Below, in pieces: positions 51,318 through 59,310 of a DNA stretch of 64,000 bases. A program made the translations under genes and the position numbers. The notes under the pieces are model-generated. The model made no database searches. It saw only the letters and a program-made list of their open reading frames with translations, and had not been told where the DNA came from. The stretch spans positions 1-64,000 of the forward strand of contig NZ_JAHLYS010000035.1 in assembly GCF_025128055.1 (NCBI RefSeq), given 5' to 3'. Numbering within the stretch: the first letter of the stretch is position 1; each line of letters starts with the position of its first letter. The DNA comes from Synechococcus sp. CS-1329. GTDB lineage: Bacteria; Cyanobacteriota; Cyanobacteriia; PCC-6307; Cyanobiaceae.

Positions 51318-52856
51318 ATGCTCTCCCCCCTGTTGTTGAGCATTGATCAGGGCACCACCAGTTCCCGCGCCGCCGTCTACACCCTCGAAGGCCAGCGTCT
51401 GATGAGCCGTTCGGCGGTGCTCGAGAGCCGCTACCCGGCCGATGGCTGGGTGGAGCAATCGGCTGAGGCGATCTGGCTCAGTCAGCTGGAGGCCCTGCGC
51501 CTGCTGGAGGAGGCCCTGAGCCCCGAGCAGCGCCGAGCCGTGGTGGCCTGCGGCATCGCCAACCAGCGCGAAACCACGGTGCTCTGGCGGCGCGACAGCG
51601 GCGAACCACTGGCTCCCGCGATCGTCTGGCAGGACGGCCGCACGGCGGCCCTCTGCGCCGAATGGAAGCTGGCCGGGCTGGAGCCCCTGATCCGGGCCCG
51701 CACGGGCCTGCTGGTGGATCCCTATTTCAGTGCCAGCAAGATTGTCTGGTTGCTGCGGGAGCAGCCGGCTGTCGCTGCGGCGGCCGCGGCCGGTCAGCTC
51801 TGCTTCGGCACGGTCGACAGCTGGCTGCTGCACAACCTCAGCGCCGATCGTCGTCACGCCACCGAGTGCAGCAACGCCAGCCGCACCCTGCTGATGGACC
51901 TGGAGCAGCTGCGCTGGGACCCCGAACTGTGCGCGGCCCTCGGGGTGCCCCCCGCGGCGCTGCCGGACCTGCTGCCCAGTGCGGGCACCTTCGGCACCAT
52001 CGCTGCGGGCTTGCCGTTTGCGGGGGTGCCGATCAGCGCCATGCTGGGCGACCAGCAGGCGGCCACCCTCGGCCAGGGCTGCCTCACCGCCGGGGAAGGC
52101 AAGTGCACCTACGGCAGCGGCGCCTTCCTGGTGATCAACACCGGCTCCACGATCCACCGCTCCAACGGGGGCCTGCTGAGCACGGTGGGCTGGAGTGATG
52201 CCGCCGGCCAGGCCACCTACTGCCTGGAGGGCAGCCTGTTCAACGCTGGCACCGCGATCCAGTGGTTGCGCGATGGGCTTGGGCTGATCGAGCGCTCCGA
52301 GCAGGTGAATGAGCTGGCGGCGCGTTGCGACAGCAGTGGCGGGGTGATGCTGGTGCCCGCCTTCACGGGCTGGGGCACGCCCCACTGGGATCCGGAGGCC
52401 CGGGGCCTGCTGATCGGCCTCACCCGCGACAGCGGACCGGCCCAGATCGCCAGGGCGGCCCTGGAGGGAATTGCCCTGGCGGTGGCCACCCTGGTGGAGC
52501 TGGCCGAGGAGGCCCGTGGCGAGCCCCTGCTGGAGCTGGCGGCCGATGGCGGAGCGGCGGCGTCTGATCTGCTGCTGCAGGCCCAGGCCGATGCCACGGG
52601 GCTGCCGGTGCTGCGCCGCGCCGACCTGGAGAGCACCAGCCGCGGGGTGGCCCTGCTGGCCGGTGTGCAGGCGGGCGTGCTGCCCGATCTGGCCTGCTGG
52701 TCGCGGCGGGCGGCTGAGCCTGAACCCCAGCGCTTCTCGCCCGCCAACGATGCCGCATCGCGGCAGCGTTGGCGGGCCCGCTGGCACTCGGCCGTGGAGC
52801 GCAGCCTGCACTGGCACGGCCAGCCCGCCAGTGTGGGCGCAACGGAGGCGAACTGA
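51318..52856 (+). CDS. glpK: Glycerol kinase
   Basis: 512 residues. GlpK phosphorylates glycerol to glycerol-3-phosphate. The FGGY-family phosphate loop is LLSIDQGTTSSRAAVY. GIANQRETTVLW, IVWQDGRT, the substrate region ASRTLLMDLEQLRWD and the signature GSGAFLVINTGS are all present. The ATG at 51318 shares the palindrome CATG with a possible start of the divergent glycosidase gene. Its stop overlaps the glpD start by one base. It feeds the glycerol-3-phosphate used by GgpS. Confidence 0.97.
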   Translation: MLSPLLLSIDQGTTSSRAAVYTLEGQRLMSRSAVLESRYPADGWVEQSAEAIWLSQLEALRLLEEALSPEQRRAVVACGIANQRETTVLWRRDSGEPLAPAIVWQDGRTAALCAEWKLAGLEPLIRARTGLLVDPYFSASKIVWLLREQPAVAAAAAAGQLCFGTVDSWLLHNLSADRRHATECSNASRTLLMDLEQLRWDPELCAALGVPPAALPDLLPSAGTFGTIAAGLPFAGVPISAMLGDQQAATLGQGCLTAGEGKCTYGSGAFLVINTGSTIHRSNGGLLSTVGWSDAAGQATYCLEGSLFNAGTAIQWLRDGLGLIERSEQVNELAARCDSSGGVMLVPAFTGWGTPHWDPEARGLLIGLTRDSGPAQIARAALEGIALAVATLVELAEEARGEPLLELAADGGAAASDLLLQAQADATGLPVLRRADLESTSRGVALLAGVQAGVLPDLACWSRRAAEPEPQRFSPANDAASRQRWRARWHSAVERSLHWHGQPASVGATEAN

Positions 52857-54436
52857 TGAGCGTGGATCTGCTCGTGATCGGCGCCGGAGCCACCGGCGCC
52901 ACCATCGCCATGGAGGCGGCACGACGGGGCCTGAGCGTGGCCCTGGTGGAGGCGAGCGACATCGCCAGCGGCACCAGCAGCCGCAGCACCAAATTGCTGC
53001 ACGGAGGGGTTCGCTACCTGGAGCTGGCCTTTCGCCGCCTCGACTGGCGCCAGCTGCAGCTGGTGCGTGAAGCCCTGGCTGAGCGTGGCCACTGGCTGGA
53101 GGCGGTGCCGTTCCTGGCGCGGCGGCTGGAGTTGCTGCTGCCCAGTGCCGGCCCGCTGCAGCAGGCCTATTACGGCCTCGGCCTGGCGGTCTACGACCTG
53201 CTGGCGGGACGCCGCGGCATCGGCTCCAGCCGCTGGCTGTGCCGCGAAGCGGTGCAGCAACTGCTGCCGAAGCTCAAGGCCGGTCAGCTGGGCGTGGCCT
53301 ACGGCGATGGCCAGTTCGATGACGCGCGCCTGAATCTGCTGATCGTGCGCACCGCCGCCCGCCTCGGGGCCCAGGTGATGACGCGCACCGAGGTGGTGGA
53401 GCTGCTGCACCGGGGCGATCGGCTCAGCGGCGCCGTGCTTTTCGACCAGGCCACGGGCGAGCGGCGCCGGCTGGAGGCCCGGGTGGTGCTCAATGCCACG
53501 GGCATCGGCGCCGATCGCCTCCGTCAGCTGGCTCAGCCCGGTCTGCCGCCCAGCCTGCAGGTGAGCCGTGGGGTGCATCTGGTGCTGGCTGCCGATCTCT
53601 GCCCGGGGGGGACCGGCTTGCTGATTCCCTCCACCGACGATGGCCGGGTGCTGTTCGTGCTGCCCTTTCACGGCCGCACCCTGGTGGGCACCACCGACAC
53701 CCCCTGCCCAGCCGGCGAGTCACAGCAGCCCAGTGAAGCGGAGGAGGCCTATCTGCTCGACCATGTGCGCCGCTGGTTCCCAGCCCATGGGGAGCCGGAG
53801 GTGAGCAGCCGCTGGGCCGGTGGCCGGCCTCTCCTGCTGGAGGATGGCAACGCCAGCGCAGCCGGCACCGCCACGGTGGTGCGGGAACACCAGGTGGAAA
53901 CCCTTCCCTGCGGGCTGATCAGCGTGATGGGCGGCAAGTGGACCACCTGCCGCCCGATGGCCTTCGATGGACTGGAGGCCGTGGCCCAGCAGCTGGGGAG
54001 CCCCCTGCCGGCTCCATCGCCTGAGGCCGCGGCCGTGCCGATCCATGGATCGGCGGAGAGCGGCGTGGCCACCAGCGCTGGGCTTGAGCGGCTGCGCCGG
54101 GAGCTGCCCGAGCGTCTCCCCAGCGGTGATCACGGCCTGCTGGAGCACCTGCTGGCGGCCCATGGCCTGGAGGTGGAGGCGGTGCTGGCCTGTGCGGCCA
54201 GCCCGGCCGAGCTGGAACCCCTCAGTGCGGTGATTCCTCTCACCGCCGCCGAAGTGCGCCACAGCGTGCGTCACGAGTGGGCCCGCAGTGCCGATGACCT
54301 GCTGGCCCGGCGTTGCCGCCTGGCCTTCGTGGACAGCGCCGAGGCCGAGCGCCTCAGGCCTGTGGTGCAGGCCCTGCTGGATCAGGAGTTGGCCTCGCTG
54401 AGGTCCTCGCCCACCAGCCACCAGAAGAATCCGTAG
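52856..54436 (+). CDS. glpD: Glycerol-3-phosphate dehydrogenase (FAD-dependent)
   Basis: 526 residues from ATG 52856. It oxidises glycerol-3-phosphate to dihydroxyacetone phosphate with quinone as acceptor, at the membrane. LLVIGAGATGATIAMEAARRG is the FAD-binding start, SSRSTKLLHGGVRYLE is the GlpD signature, and LVGTTDTPC with ISVMGGKWTTCRPMA follow. The C-terminal cap domain is present. The last 55 bases overlap the end of the convergent TreS-like gene, the largest such overlap in the window. It is one unit with glpK. Confidence 0.97.
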   Translation: MSVDLLVIGAGATGATIAMEAARRGLSVALVEASDIASGTSSRSTKLLHGGVRYLELAFRRLDWRQLQLVREALAERGHWLEAVPFLARRLELLLPSAGPLQQAYYGLGLAVYDLLAGRRGIGSSRWLCREAVQQLLPKLKAGQLGVAYGDGQFDDARLNLLIVRTAARLGAQVMTRTEVVELLHRGDRLSGAVLFDQATGERRRLEARVVLNATGIGADRLRQLAQPGLPPSLQVSRGVHLVLAADLCPGGTGLLIPSTDDGRVLFVLPFHGRTLVGTTDTPCPAGESQQPSEAEEAYLLDHVRRWFPAHGEPEVSSRWAGGRPLLLEDGNASAAGTATVVREHQVETLPCGLISVMGGKWTTCRPMAFDGLEAVAQQLGSPLPAPSPEAAAVPIHGSAESGVATSAGLERLRRELPERLPSGDHGLLEHLLAAHGLEVEAVLACAASPAELEPLSAVIPLTAAEVRHSVRHEWARSADDLLARRCRLAFVDSAEAERLRPVVQALLDQELASLRSSPTSHQKNP

Positions 54437-56043
54437 GCGGGCAGGTACACGAACCAGGCGTCGCTGGCGGGGGGGAATTCGCAACCCCAGAGGGTGTCGC
54501 GCATGCGGCTCCCTTGCCACTGGCCCAGATCGAGGCGGCTGGAGGCGCCGGTGGCCGCCAGATTCGCCGCCACCACCACGGTCATCCCTGGGCTGTGGCG
54601 GGCGTAACAGAGAACGCTGGGATGGGCACTCTCCAACAGCTCGAACGTGCCCTGGCGCAGGGCCGGCAGCAGCCGCCGACTGGTGAGCATGCGGTGGTGC
54701 CAGTTGAGCAGTGAACCAGACAGCTGCTGCTGCACCTCCACGTTCACCATCCGGTAGTCGTAGCCGGGGGAGGTGATCGGCGGCAGCACCAGCAAGGGGT
54801 CGGGAGCCGTGGAGAAGCCACCGTTGCGTTCTCTTGTCCAGGCCATCGGCGTGCGGTTGGCATCCCGGTCGCGCAGGCCCGGCCAGTCGCCCATGCCCAG
54901 TTCATCGCCGTAATAGAGACAGGGCAGGCCCGGCAGGCTGTAGAGCAATCCGTGCAGCAGGGTGTTCGGCCGTGGGTCGCCGTTGAGCAGGGGAGCCAGG
55001 CGGCGGTTGATGCCCCAGTTCAACCAGTGCTCCCTGGCCTCGGGGAAACCGGCCATCACCGCCTGCACCACCTCGTCGCTCACCAGGTGACCATCCCCCA
55101 GCCAGAGCTCGTCGTGGTTGCGCAGCGGCAGGGCCCAGCGGCAGCCGGGCACCATCTCCTGGGCGTGCTGGAGGCAGTCGCGCAGGTTGTCGCAGCGACC
55201 CTGGGCCACGGCGGCAAACAGCTGGGCGGTGAGGGCGAAATCGAAGGCGGCATGCAGCTCGTCATCCGCCAGGTAGGGCGCCGACTCCTGCACCGGCTGG
55301 ATGGCCTCGGCGATCAGCAGCAGGTCACGGCCGGAGCTGTCCACCCGCGCCCGCACGCGCTTGAGGAAGGCATGGGTTTCGGGCAGGCCCTCACAGCGGG
55401 TGCCTTCGCGCTCATGCAGGAAGGGCACCGCATCGAGGCGGAAGCCATCGACGCCGCGCTCCACCCAGAAGTCGACCACCTCCAGCATCGCCTCGACAAC
55501 GGCGGGGTTGTCGTAGTTGAGATCGGGTTGGTGGTGCAGAAAGCGGTGCAGGTAGTACTGATTGGCCACCGAATCCCAATGCCAGTTGGAGGATTCGAAG
55601 TGACGGAACAGCACCGGGGCCTCCGGATAGCCGCTGTCGTCGTCGCGCCACACGTAGAAGTCTCGCTCGCTGCTGCCGGCGGGCGACCAGCGGGCCCGCT
55701 GAAACCAGGGATGCAGCACGCTGGTGTGGTTGAGCACCAGGTCGAGCAGCACCCTGATGCCGTGCTCATGGGCCCGGTCCAGCAGGCGGGCCAGATCGTC
55801 GAGATTACCGAGATCAGGGTGAATCGCGGTGAAATCGGTGATGTCGTAGCCGCCATCTCTCAGCGGTGAGGGATAGATCGGTGTCAGCCAGATGGCATCG
55901 ATTCCCAGCCATTGCAGGTAGGGGAGCTGGCTGGTGATCCCATTGAGATCACCGATTCCATCGCCGTTGGCATCGGCGAAGGTGCGCGGCATCAACTGGT
56001 AGATGACGCAGCCTCTCCACCAGTGGTCGTTCTCAAGTGTCAT
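54382..56043 (-). CDS. GH13 trehalose synthase-like / alpha-glucosidase-like enzyme
   Basis: 553 residues. The N-terminus reads WWRGCVIYQLMPRTFADANGDGIGDLNGI, then WLTPIYPSPLRDGGYDITDF, which is the TreS-type subfamily pattern of GH13. Catalytic Asp is in GVDGFRLDAVPF, Glu in LLIAEAIQPV, and Asp in LRNHDELWLGDG. The maltokinase domain seen in some TreS proteins is absent. TreS interconverts maltose and trehalose; hydrolases of sucrose, trehalose or glucosylglycerol have similar sequences, so the substrate is open. It lies 15 nt after ggpS on the same strand, which suggests a link to osmolyte metabolism. Confidence 0.87.
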   Translation of the reverse strand: MTLENDHWWRGCVIYQLMPRTFADANGDGIGDLNGITSQLPYLQWLGIDAIWLTPIYPSPLRDGGYDITDFTAIHPDLGNLDDLARLLDRAHEHGIRVLLDLVLNHTSVLHPWFQRARWSPAGSSERDFYVWRDDDSGYPEAPVLFRHFESSNWHWDSVANQYYLHRFLHHQPDLNYDNPAVVEAMLEVVDFWVERGVDGFRLDAVPFLHEREGTRCEGLPETHAFLKRVRARVDSSGRDLLLIAEAIQPVQESAPYLADDELHAAFDFALTAQLFAAVAQGRCDNLRDCLQHAQEMVPGCRWALPLRNHDELWLGDGHLVSDEVVQAVMAGFPEAREHWLNWGINRRLAPLLNGDPRPNTLLHGLLYSLPGLPCLYYGDELGMGDWPGLRDRDANRTPMAWTRERNGGFSTAPDPLLVLPPITSPGYDYRMVNVEVQQQLSGSLLNWHHRMLTSRRLLPALRQGTFELLESAHPSVLCYARHSPGMTVVVAANLAATGASSRLDLGQWQGSRMRDTLWGCEFPPASDAWFVYLPAYGFFWWLVGEDLSEANS

Positions 56044-56058
56044 CGATGAACGGGCTCC

Positions 56059-57648
56059 CTACAGAGACCGCAGGGCGCCAAGTTGTTGTTCGGCCCAGTG
56101 CTGAACGGTGAATTCATCCACGGACTGGGTCATCGAGGCCATCCGCCGCACCTGCTCTTCCTCGGGCATGTCAAGGGCATCGCTGATGGCCCGGTCCATG
56201 CTGCGGTGGGAGTAGGGATTGGTGAGTACCGCGTCTTCCAGTTCCACCGAAGCGCCGGTGAATTCCGAGAGCACCAGCACGCCGCCCAGCCCCTGGCGCG
56301 CCGCCACATATTCCTTGGCCACCAGGTTGAGGCCGTCCCGCAGCGGTGTGATCCAGCAGACGTCGGCCTGGCTGAACCAGCCCACCAGCTCCTCGTAGGA
56401 CGTGCGGCGGGTGGAGAGGCGGACAGGCGTCCAGTCGATGCGGCCGAAGCGGCCGTTGATGCGACCCACGATTTCCTCCACCGAACGCTGGATGTCTTCG
56501 TAGATGCGCATGCCGCTGGCGGCCGCCACACAGCCCAGGAACAGCTCAACTCCTCCATGCCAGCGCGGCTGCTGCTCCAGCAGCCGCTCATAGGCCAGCA
56601 GCATCTCTTCGTTTCCTTTGGTGTAATCGACCCTGGAGGCGGAGAGGATCAGCTTGCGGCCCTCGTGCTGCTCGGCGATTGTTTTGGCCATGGCCTGCAC
56701 TTCCGGGGTGAGCACCAGCTCGCGGATCAGCTCAGGGGAGGTGCCCACCGGAGAGGCCTGGATATGAACCCTGCGGCCGTTGTGATCAATCCAGGGCACC
56801 ACATTGGGTTCGGAGAGGGCACTGCCATGGCGGCGGAATTTCTGCGCCACCGCAACGGGATCGGCCCCTTCGGCTCCGCGCAGGTTGATGGCGCTGCGGG
56901 CGAAGTTATTGGCGTAGGAGGGGATGTGAAAACCCACCAGGTCGCAGCTCAGCAGGCTGTCGAGGATTTCGTCACGCCAGGGCAGGATGCTGAAGACGTC
57001 GCTGGAGGGGAACGGCGTGTGGTGGAAGAAGGCGATGCGCACATCCTGGCGATGTTTGCGGATCAAAGCCGGGGTGAGCCAGAGGTTGTAATCGTGAATC
57101 CAGATGGTGGCACCGGGGGCTGCTTCCTCGCAGGCGGCGCGGGCAAACGAGCGATTCACCTCCTCAAAGGTGGCCCAATCGGAATTGTCGACACTGAACA
57201 ACCCTGGGAAGTTATGCAGGATTGGCCAGAACGACTCTTTGGAAGTGACGTGATAAAAGCTGGTGATCTGCTCGGGGGTGAGGGGAAGCCGCCTGAGGGT
57301 GAATGGGGTGGGCGATGTGAGGCTCACCCGCTCATCGGCATTGGCGGCGCAGTCGGCGTCCTCCCGCCAGGAGATCCAGGTGCCCGAACGCTCCTGCAGA
57401 AACAAATTGCGAAGGGTTGGGATAACACCGTTGGGGCTTTTCTGGTCAACCCACTGACGGTTGCCCTCACTGTCGAAGGTTTCTTCGTAGGGAGAACGGT
57501 GATAGACAAGAACAAATTTGCTTGTTCCAGGTTGAAGTGATTCGGGAGGTCCGACCTGGCTCTCGCTGGAGTTGTTGCTGATGGCTGAAGGGTTGCTCAA
57601 GGACGTAATTTCAGCAGCCTCGGGATTTTGTTGTAGATCTTGCGCCAC
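56059..57648 (-). CDS. ggpS: Glucosylglycerol-phosphate synthase
   Basis: 529 residues, GT20 family. It transfers glucose from ADP-glucose to glycerol-3-phosphate, the first step of osmolyte glucosylglycerol synthesis, active under salt stress. Blocks are [62 protein letters not shown] and [18 protein letters not shown]. It is distinguished from trehalose-phosphate synthase by overall length and the GgpS-type VYHRSPYEE start region. The start is GTG 57648, with GGAG about 6 nt upstream. The first 40 residues are low-complexity Ser/Asn. It probably forms an operon with the TreS-like gene. Confidence 0.95.
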   Translation of the reverse strand: MAQDLQQNPEAAEITSLSNPSAISNNSSESQVGPPESLQPGTSKFVLVYHRSPYEETFDSEGNRQWVDQKSPNGVIPTLRNLFLQERSGTWISWREDADCAANADERVSLTSPTPFTLRRLPLTPEQITSFYHVTSKESFWPILHNFPGLFSVDNSDWATFEEVNRSFARAACEEAAPGATIWIHDYNLWLTPALIRKHRQDVRIAFFHHTPFPSSDVFSILPWRDEILDSLLSCDLVGFHIPSYANNFARSAINLRGAEGADPVAVAQKFRRHGSALSEPNVVPWIDHNGRRVHIQASPVGTSPELIRELVLTPEVQAMAKTIAEQHEGRKLILSASRVDYTKGNEEMLLAYERLLEQQPRWHGGVELFLGCVAAASGMRIYEDIQRSVEEIVGRINGRFGRIDWTPVRLSTRRTSYEELVGWFSQADVCWITPLRDGLNLVAKEYVAARQGLGGVLVLSEFTGASVELEDAVLTNPYSHRSMDRAISDALDMPEEEQVRRMASMTQSVDEFTVQHWAEQQLGALRSL

Positions 57649-57659
57649 GGTTTCTCCAC

Positions 57660-57690
57660 TCTCTCGGTTGAACCATTCTATACTCCCTAT
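57660..57690 (-). promoter_or_regulatory. Possible ggpS promoter
   Basis: On the minus strand a TAGAAT box (57680-57675) within TATAGAAT stands about 27 nt before the GTG start of ggpS. A convincing -35 is not visible, which would fit an activated or salt-regulated promoter. The 5' UTR would be about 20 nt. No separate small ORF like ggpR was found upstream. Confidence 0.3.
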
Positions 57691-57820
57691 GGCTGGGTCG
57701 CTTTGCTATCACAAGCTCAACCCCCCAAGCCCTGTCACAAAGCTGAGCGCTCTCCCCTCCGGCACTGGCCAAATCCGCCGGTTGTGTGCAGATTGCATCA
57801 GGTCAGCCTTGCGACCTCCC

Positions 57821-58825
57821 GTGCCACGAGTGTTCCCTGTGCAGCGACAACCGTCCCTCGTTCAGTTGGTCTTGCCGTTGTGGCGCTTCCCTGCGGGCCG
57901 TTGGCTGCTGCCGGCCGGCCTGGCCCTGCTGGCGGGCCTTGGGCCTGCGGCCACGGCCCGGGCTGAAGGGGTCGTCGATCGGGTCGCCCGCAGTGGCGAA
58001 CTGGTGATGGTGGGCGACCCCGATCAGGCGCCGATGCTCTCGGTTGATGCCAAGGGTCAACCGGTGGGCTACGCGGTGGAGGTGGCCAACCGCATCGCGG
58101 CCGAGCTGGCCGCGGCGGTGGGCCGGCCGGTGCGCCTGCGCTTCGAGGCGGTGGCCGACCCCGCCGATCTGGGTCAGCGCCTGGAGGGCGGCAAAGCCGA
58201 TCTCGCCTGCGGTGTGCCCTTCACCTGGGCACGAGACATCACCCTCGACTATTCCTTGCCCTTCGGGCTCTCCGGCCTGCGGCTGCTGGCGCCTGCCGGC
58301 CGTCTGGATGGATCGCCCCAGTCGCTGGCCGGCCGCCGCATCGGTGTGGTCAGCGACTCCCTCGGCGCCACGGAGCTGAAGGGCATCCAGCCAGCCGCCC
58401 GGCCCGTGGGCTTTGCCGATCTGCCCCAGGCTGTGGCCGCCCTGCGGGCCGGGCAGCTGGATGGGGTGATCGGTGACAGTGCCCGTCTGGCCTCCCTGGC
58501 CGCCACCCGCCAGGGAGGCCCCGTGCTGGCGCAGACCCCTGCGCAGCCCTACGAGAGCTATGCCCTGGCCTGCCTGGTGCCCGAGAACGACTCCACCTTC
58601 CGCAACCTGGTGAATCTGGCGGTCGCCAGGCTGCTGCAGGGCTATCTCGATGGCGAGCCCGAGGCGGTGAGCTCCGTCGATCGCTGGGTGGGGCCAGGCA
58701 GTGTGCTCAACCGCACGCCGGATCAGATCCGCAACTATTTCGATGCGGTGCTGCTGGGGGTGGAGGCTCTGCGGCCCCTGCCGGCACAGGCGGGTGCGGC
58801 CCCCAGCAGCCCCAGCGCCCCTTAG
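57821..58825 (+). CDS. grrP: GrrP-type extracellular substrate-binding-like protein of a GRRM RiPP system
   Basis: About 334 residues from GTG 57821; GTG 57830 and 57839 are equally possible. The N-terminal hydrophobic segment with WLLPAGLALLAGLGPAATARAEG is a signal peptide. The mature part is a family-3 solute-binding fold: VARSGELVMVGDPDQAPMLSVDAKGQPVGYAVEVANRIA, then GVPFTWARDITLDYSLPFGLSGLRLL, then IGVVSDSLGATELKG. Cyanobacterial GRRM loci are known to carry such an orphan binding protein next to the Gly-rich precursor and the radical SAM enzyme. No transporter permease lies beside it. Its role in maturation or export is not known. Confidence 0.82.
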   Translation: MPRVFPVQRQPSLVQLVLPLWRFPAGRWLLPAGLALLAGLGPAATARAEGVVDRVARSGELVMVGDPDQAPMLSVDAKGQPVGYAVEVANRIAAELAAAVGRPVRLRFEAVADPADLGQRLEGGKADLACGVPFTWARDITLDYSLPFGLSGLRLLAPAGRLDGSPQSLAGRRIGVVSDSLGATELKGIQPAARPVGFADLPQAVAALRAGQLDGVIGDSARLASLAATRQGGPVLAQTPAQPYESYALACLVPENDSTFRNLVNLAVARLLQGYLDGEPEAVSSVDRWVGPGSVLNRTPDQIRNYFDAVLLGVEALRPLPAQAGAAPSSPSAP

Positions 58826-58899
58826 GCCAGCTCCGGTGGCCCGATCCGCCCCGCGCCCGGTCATTCCCTTCCCTCTCCTCCCGCCCCCGCCCTGCTCCG

Positions 58900-59310
58900 A
58901 TGGCCCTCTTCACCCGTTCCCGGCTCTTCGGCATCCTGCTGATCGCAGCCTCACTGCCCATGGACCCAGGGGTCGGGCGGGCCCTGGCCGCCTCAGGGTC
59001 GGCTCCGCCCGCCTCGCAGCAGCCGGAGCCGGCCCCGGCCGATGCGATCGAGGCACGGCTGCGCCGCATCGCCGCCGCCGTGCGCGACCAGCAGGGAGAC
59101 GAGGCTGACCTGGATGAGCTCTCGGCTGACGGCCCGCAGGCCCGGGTGTTCGTCAACGGGCCCAGGATCGGCTTCGGCAATGGTGGCTTCCGCAACGGCG
59201 GCTTCCACAACGGCGGCTTCCGCAATGGCGGCTTCTATAACGGCGGCTTCCGCAATGGCGGCTTCGGCAATGGCGGCTTCCGCAACGGCGGCTGGCGTAA
59301 TTACTGGTGA
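58900..59310 (+). CDS. grrA: GrrA-type cyclophane RiPP precursor (Gly-rich repeat protein)
   Basis: 136 residues. Residues 1-30 look like a Sec signal (ALFTRSRLFGILLIAASLP...ALA). Residues 31-80 are a charged leader with AIEARLRRIAAAVRDQQGDEADLDEL. Residues 91-136 are the core: GF-x-N-G units repeating every five residues, with nine aromatic-X-Asn triplets in order FGN, FRN, FHN, FRN, FYN, FRN, FGN, FRN, WRN, ending in YW. A further FVN lies at 84-86. In the GrrA/OscA family the radical SAM partner links the aromatic ring to Asn to form three-residue cyclophanes. The stop overlaps the grrM start (GTGA). Confidence 0.93.
   Translation: MALFTRSRLFGILLIAASLPMDPGVGRALAASGSAPPASQQPEPAPADAIEARLRRIAAAVRDQQGDEADLDELSADGPQARVFVNGPRIGFGNGGFRNGGFHNGGFRNGGFYNGGFRNGGFGNGGFRNGGWRNYW
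59170..59301 (+). repeat. grrA: 15-bp repeats encoding the GrrA core
   Basis: Eight to nine tandem units of the form GGC-TTC-NNN-AAY-GGY, 15 bp each, encode residues 91-134. The third codon varies (Arg, His, Tyr, Gly) and third positions differ between units, while the aromatic, Asn and Gly codons are kept. Selection on the protein motif, not only DNA slippage, is therefore likely. Confidence 0.9.

Noticed and set aside
59170..59301. CRISPR-like short repeats
   Set aside because: The 15-bp units have no spacers, lie in frame in grrA and encode a known peptide motif.
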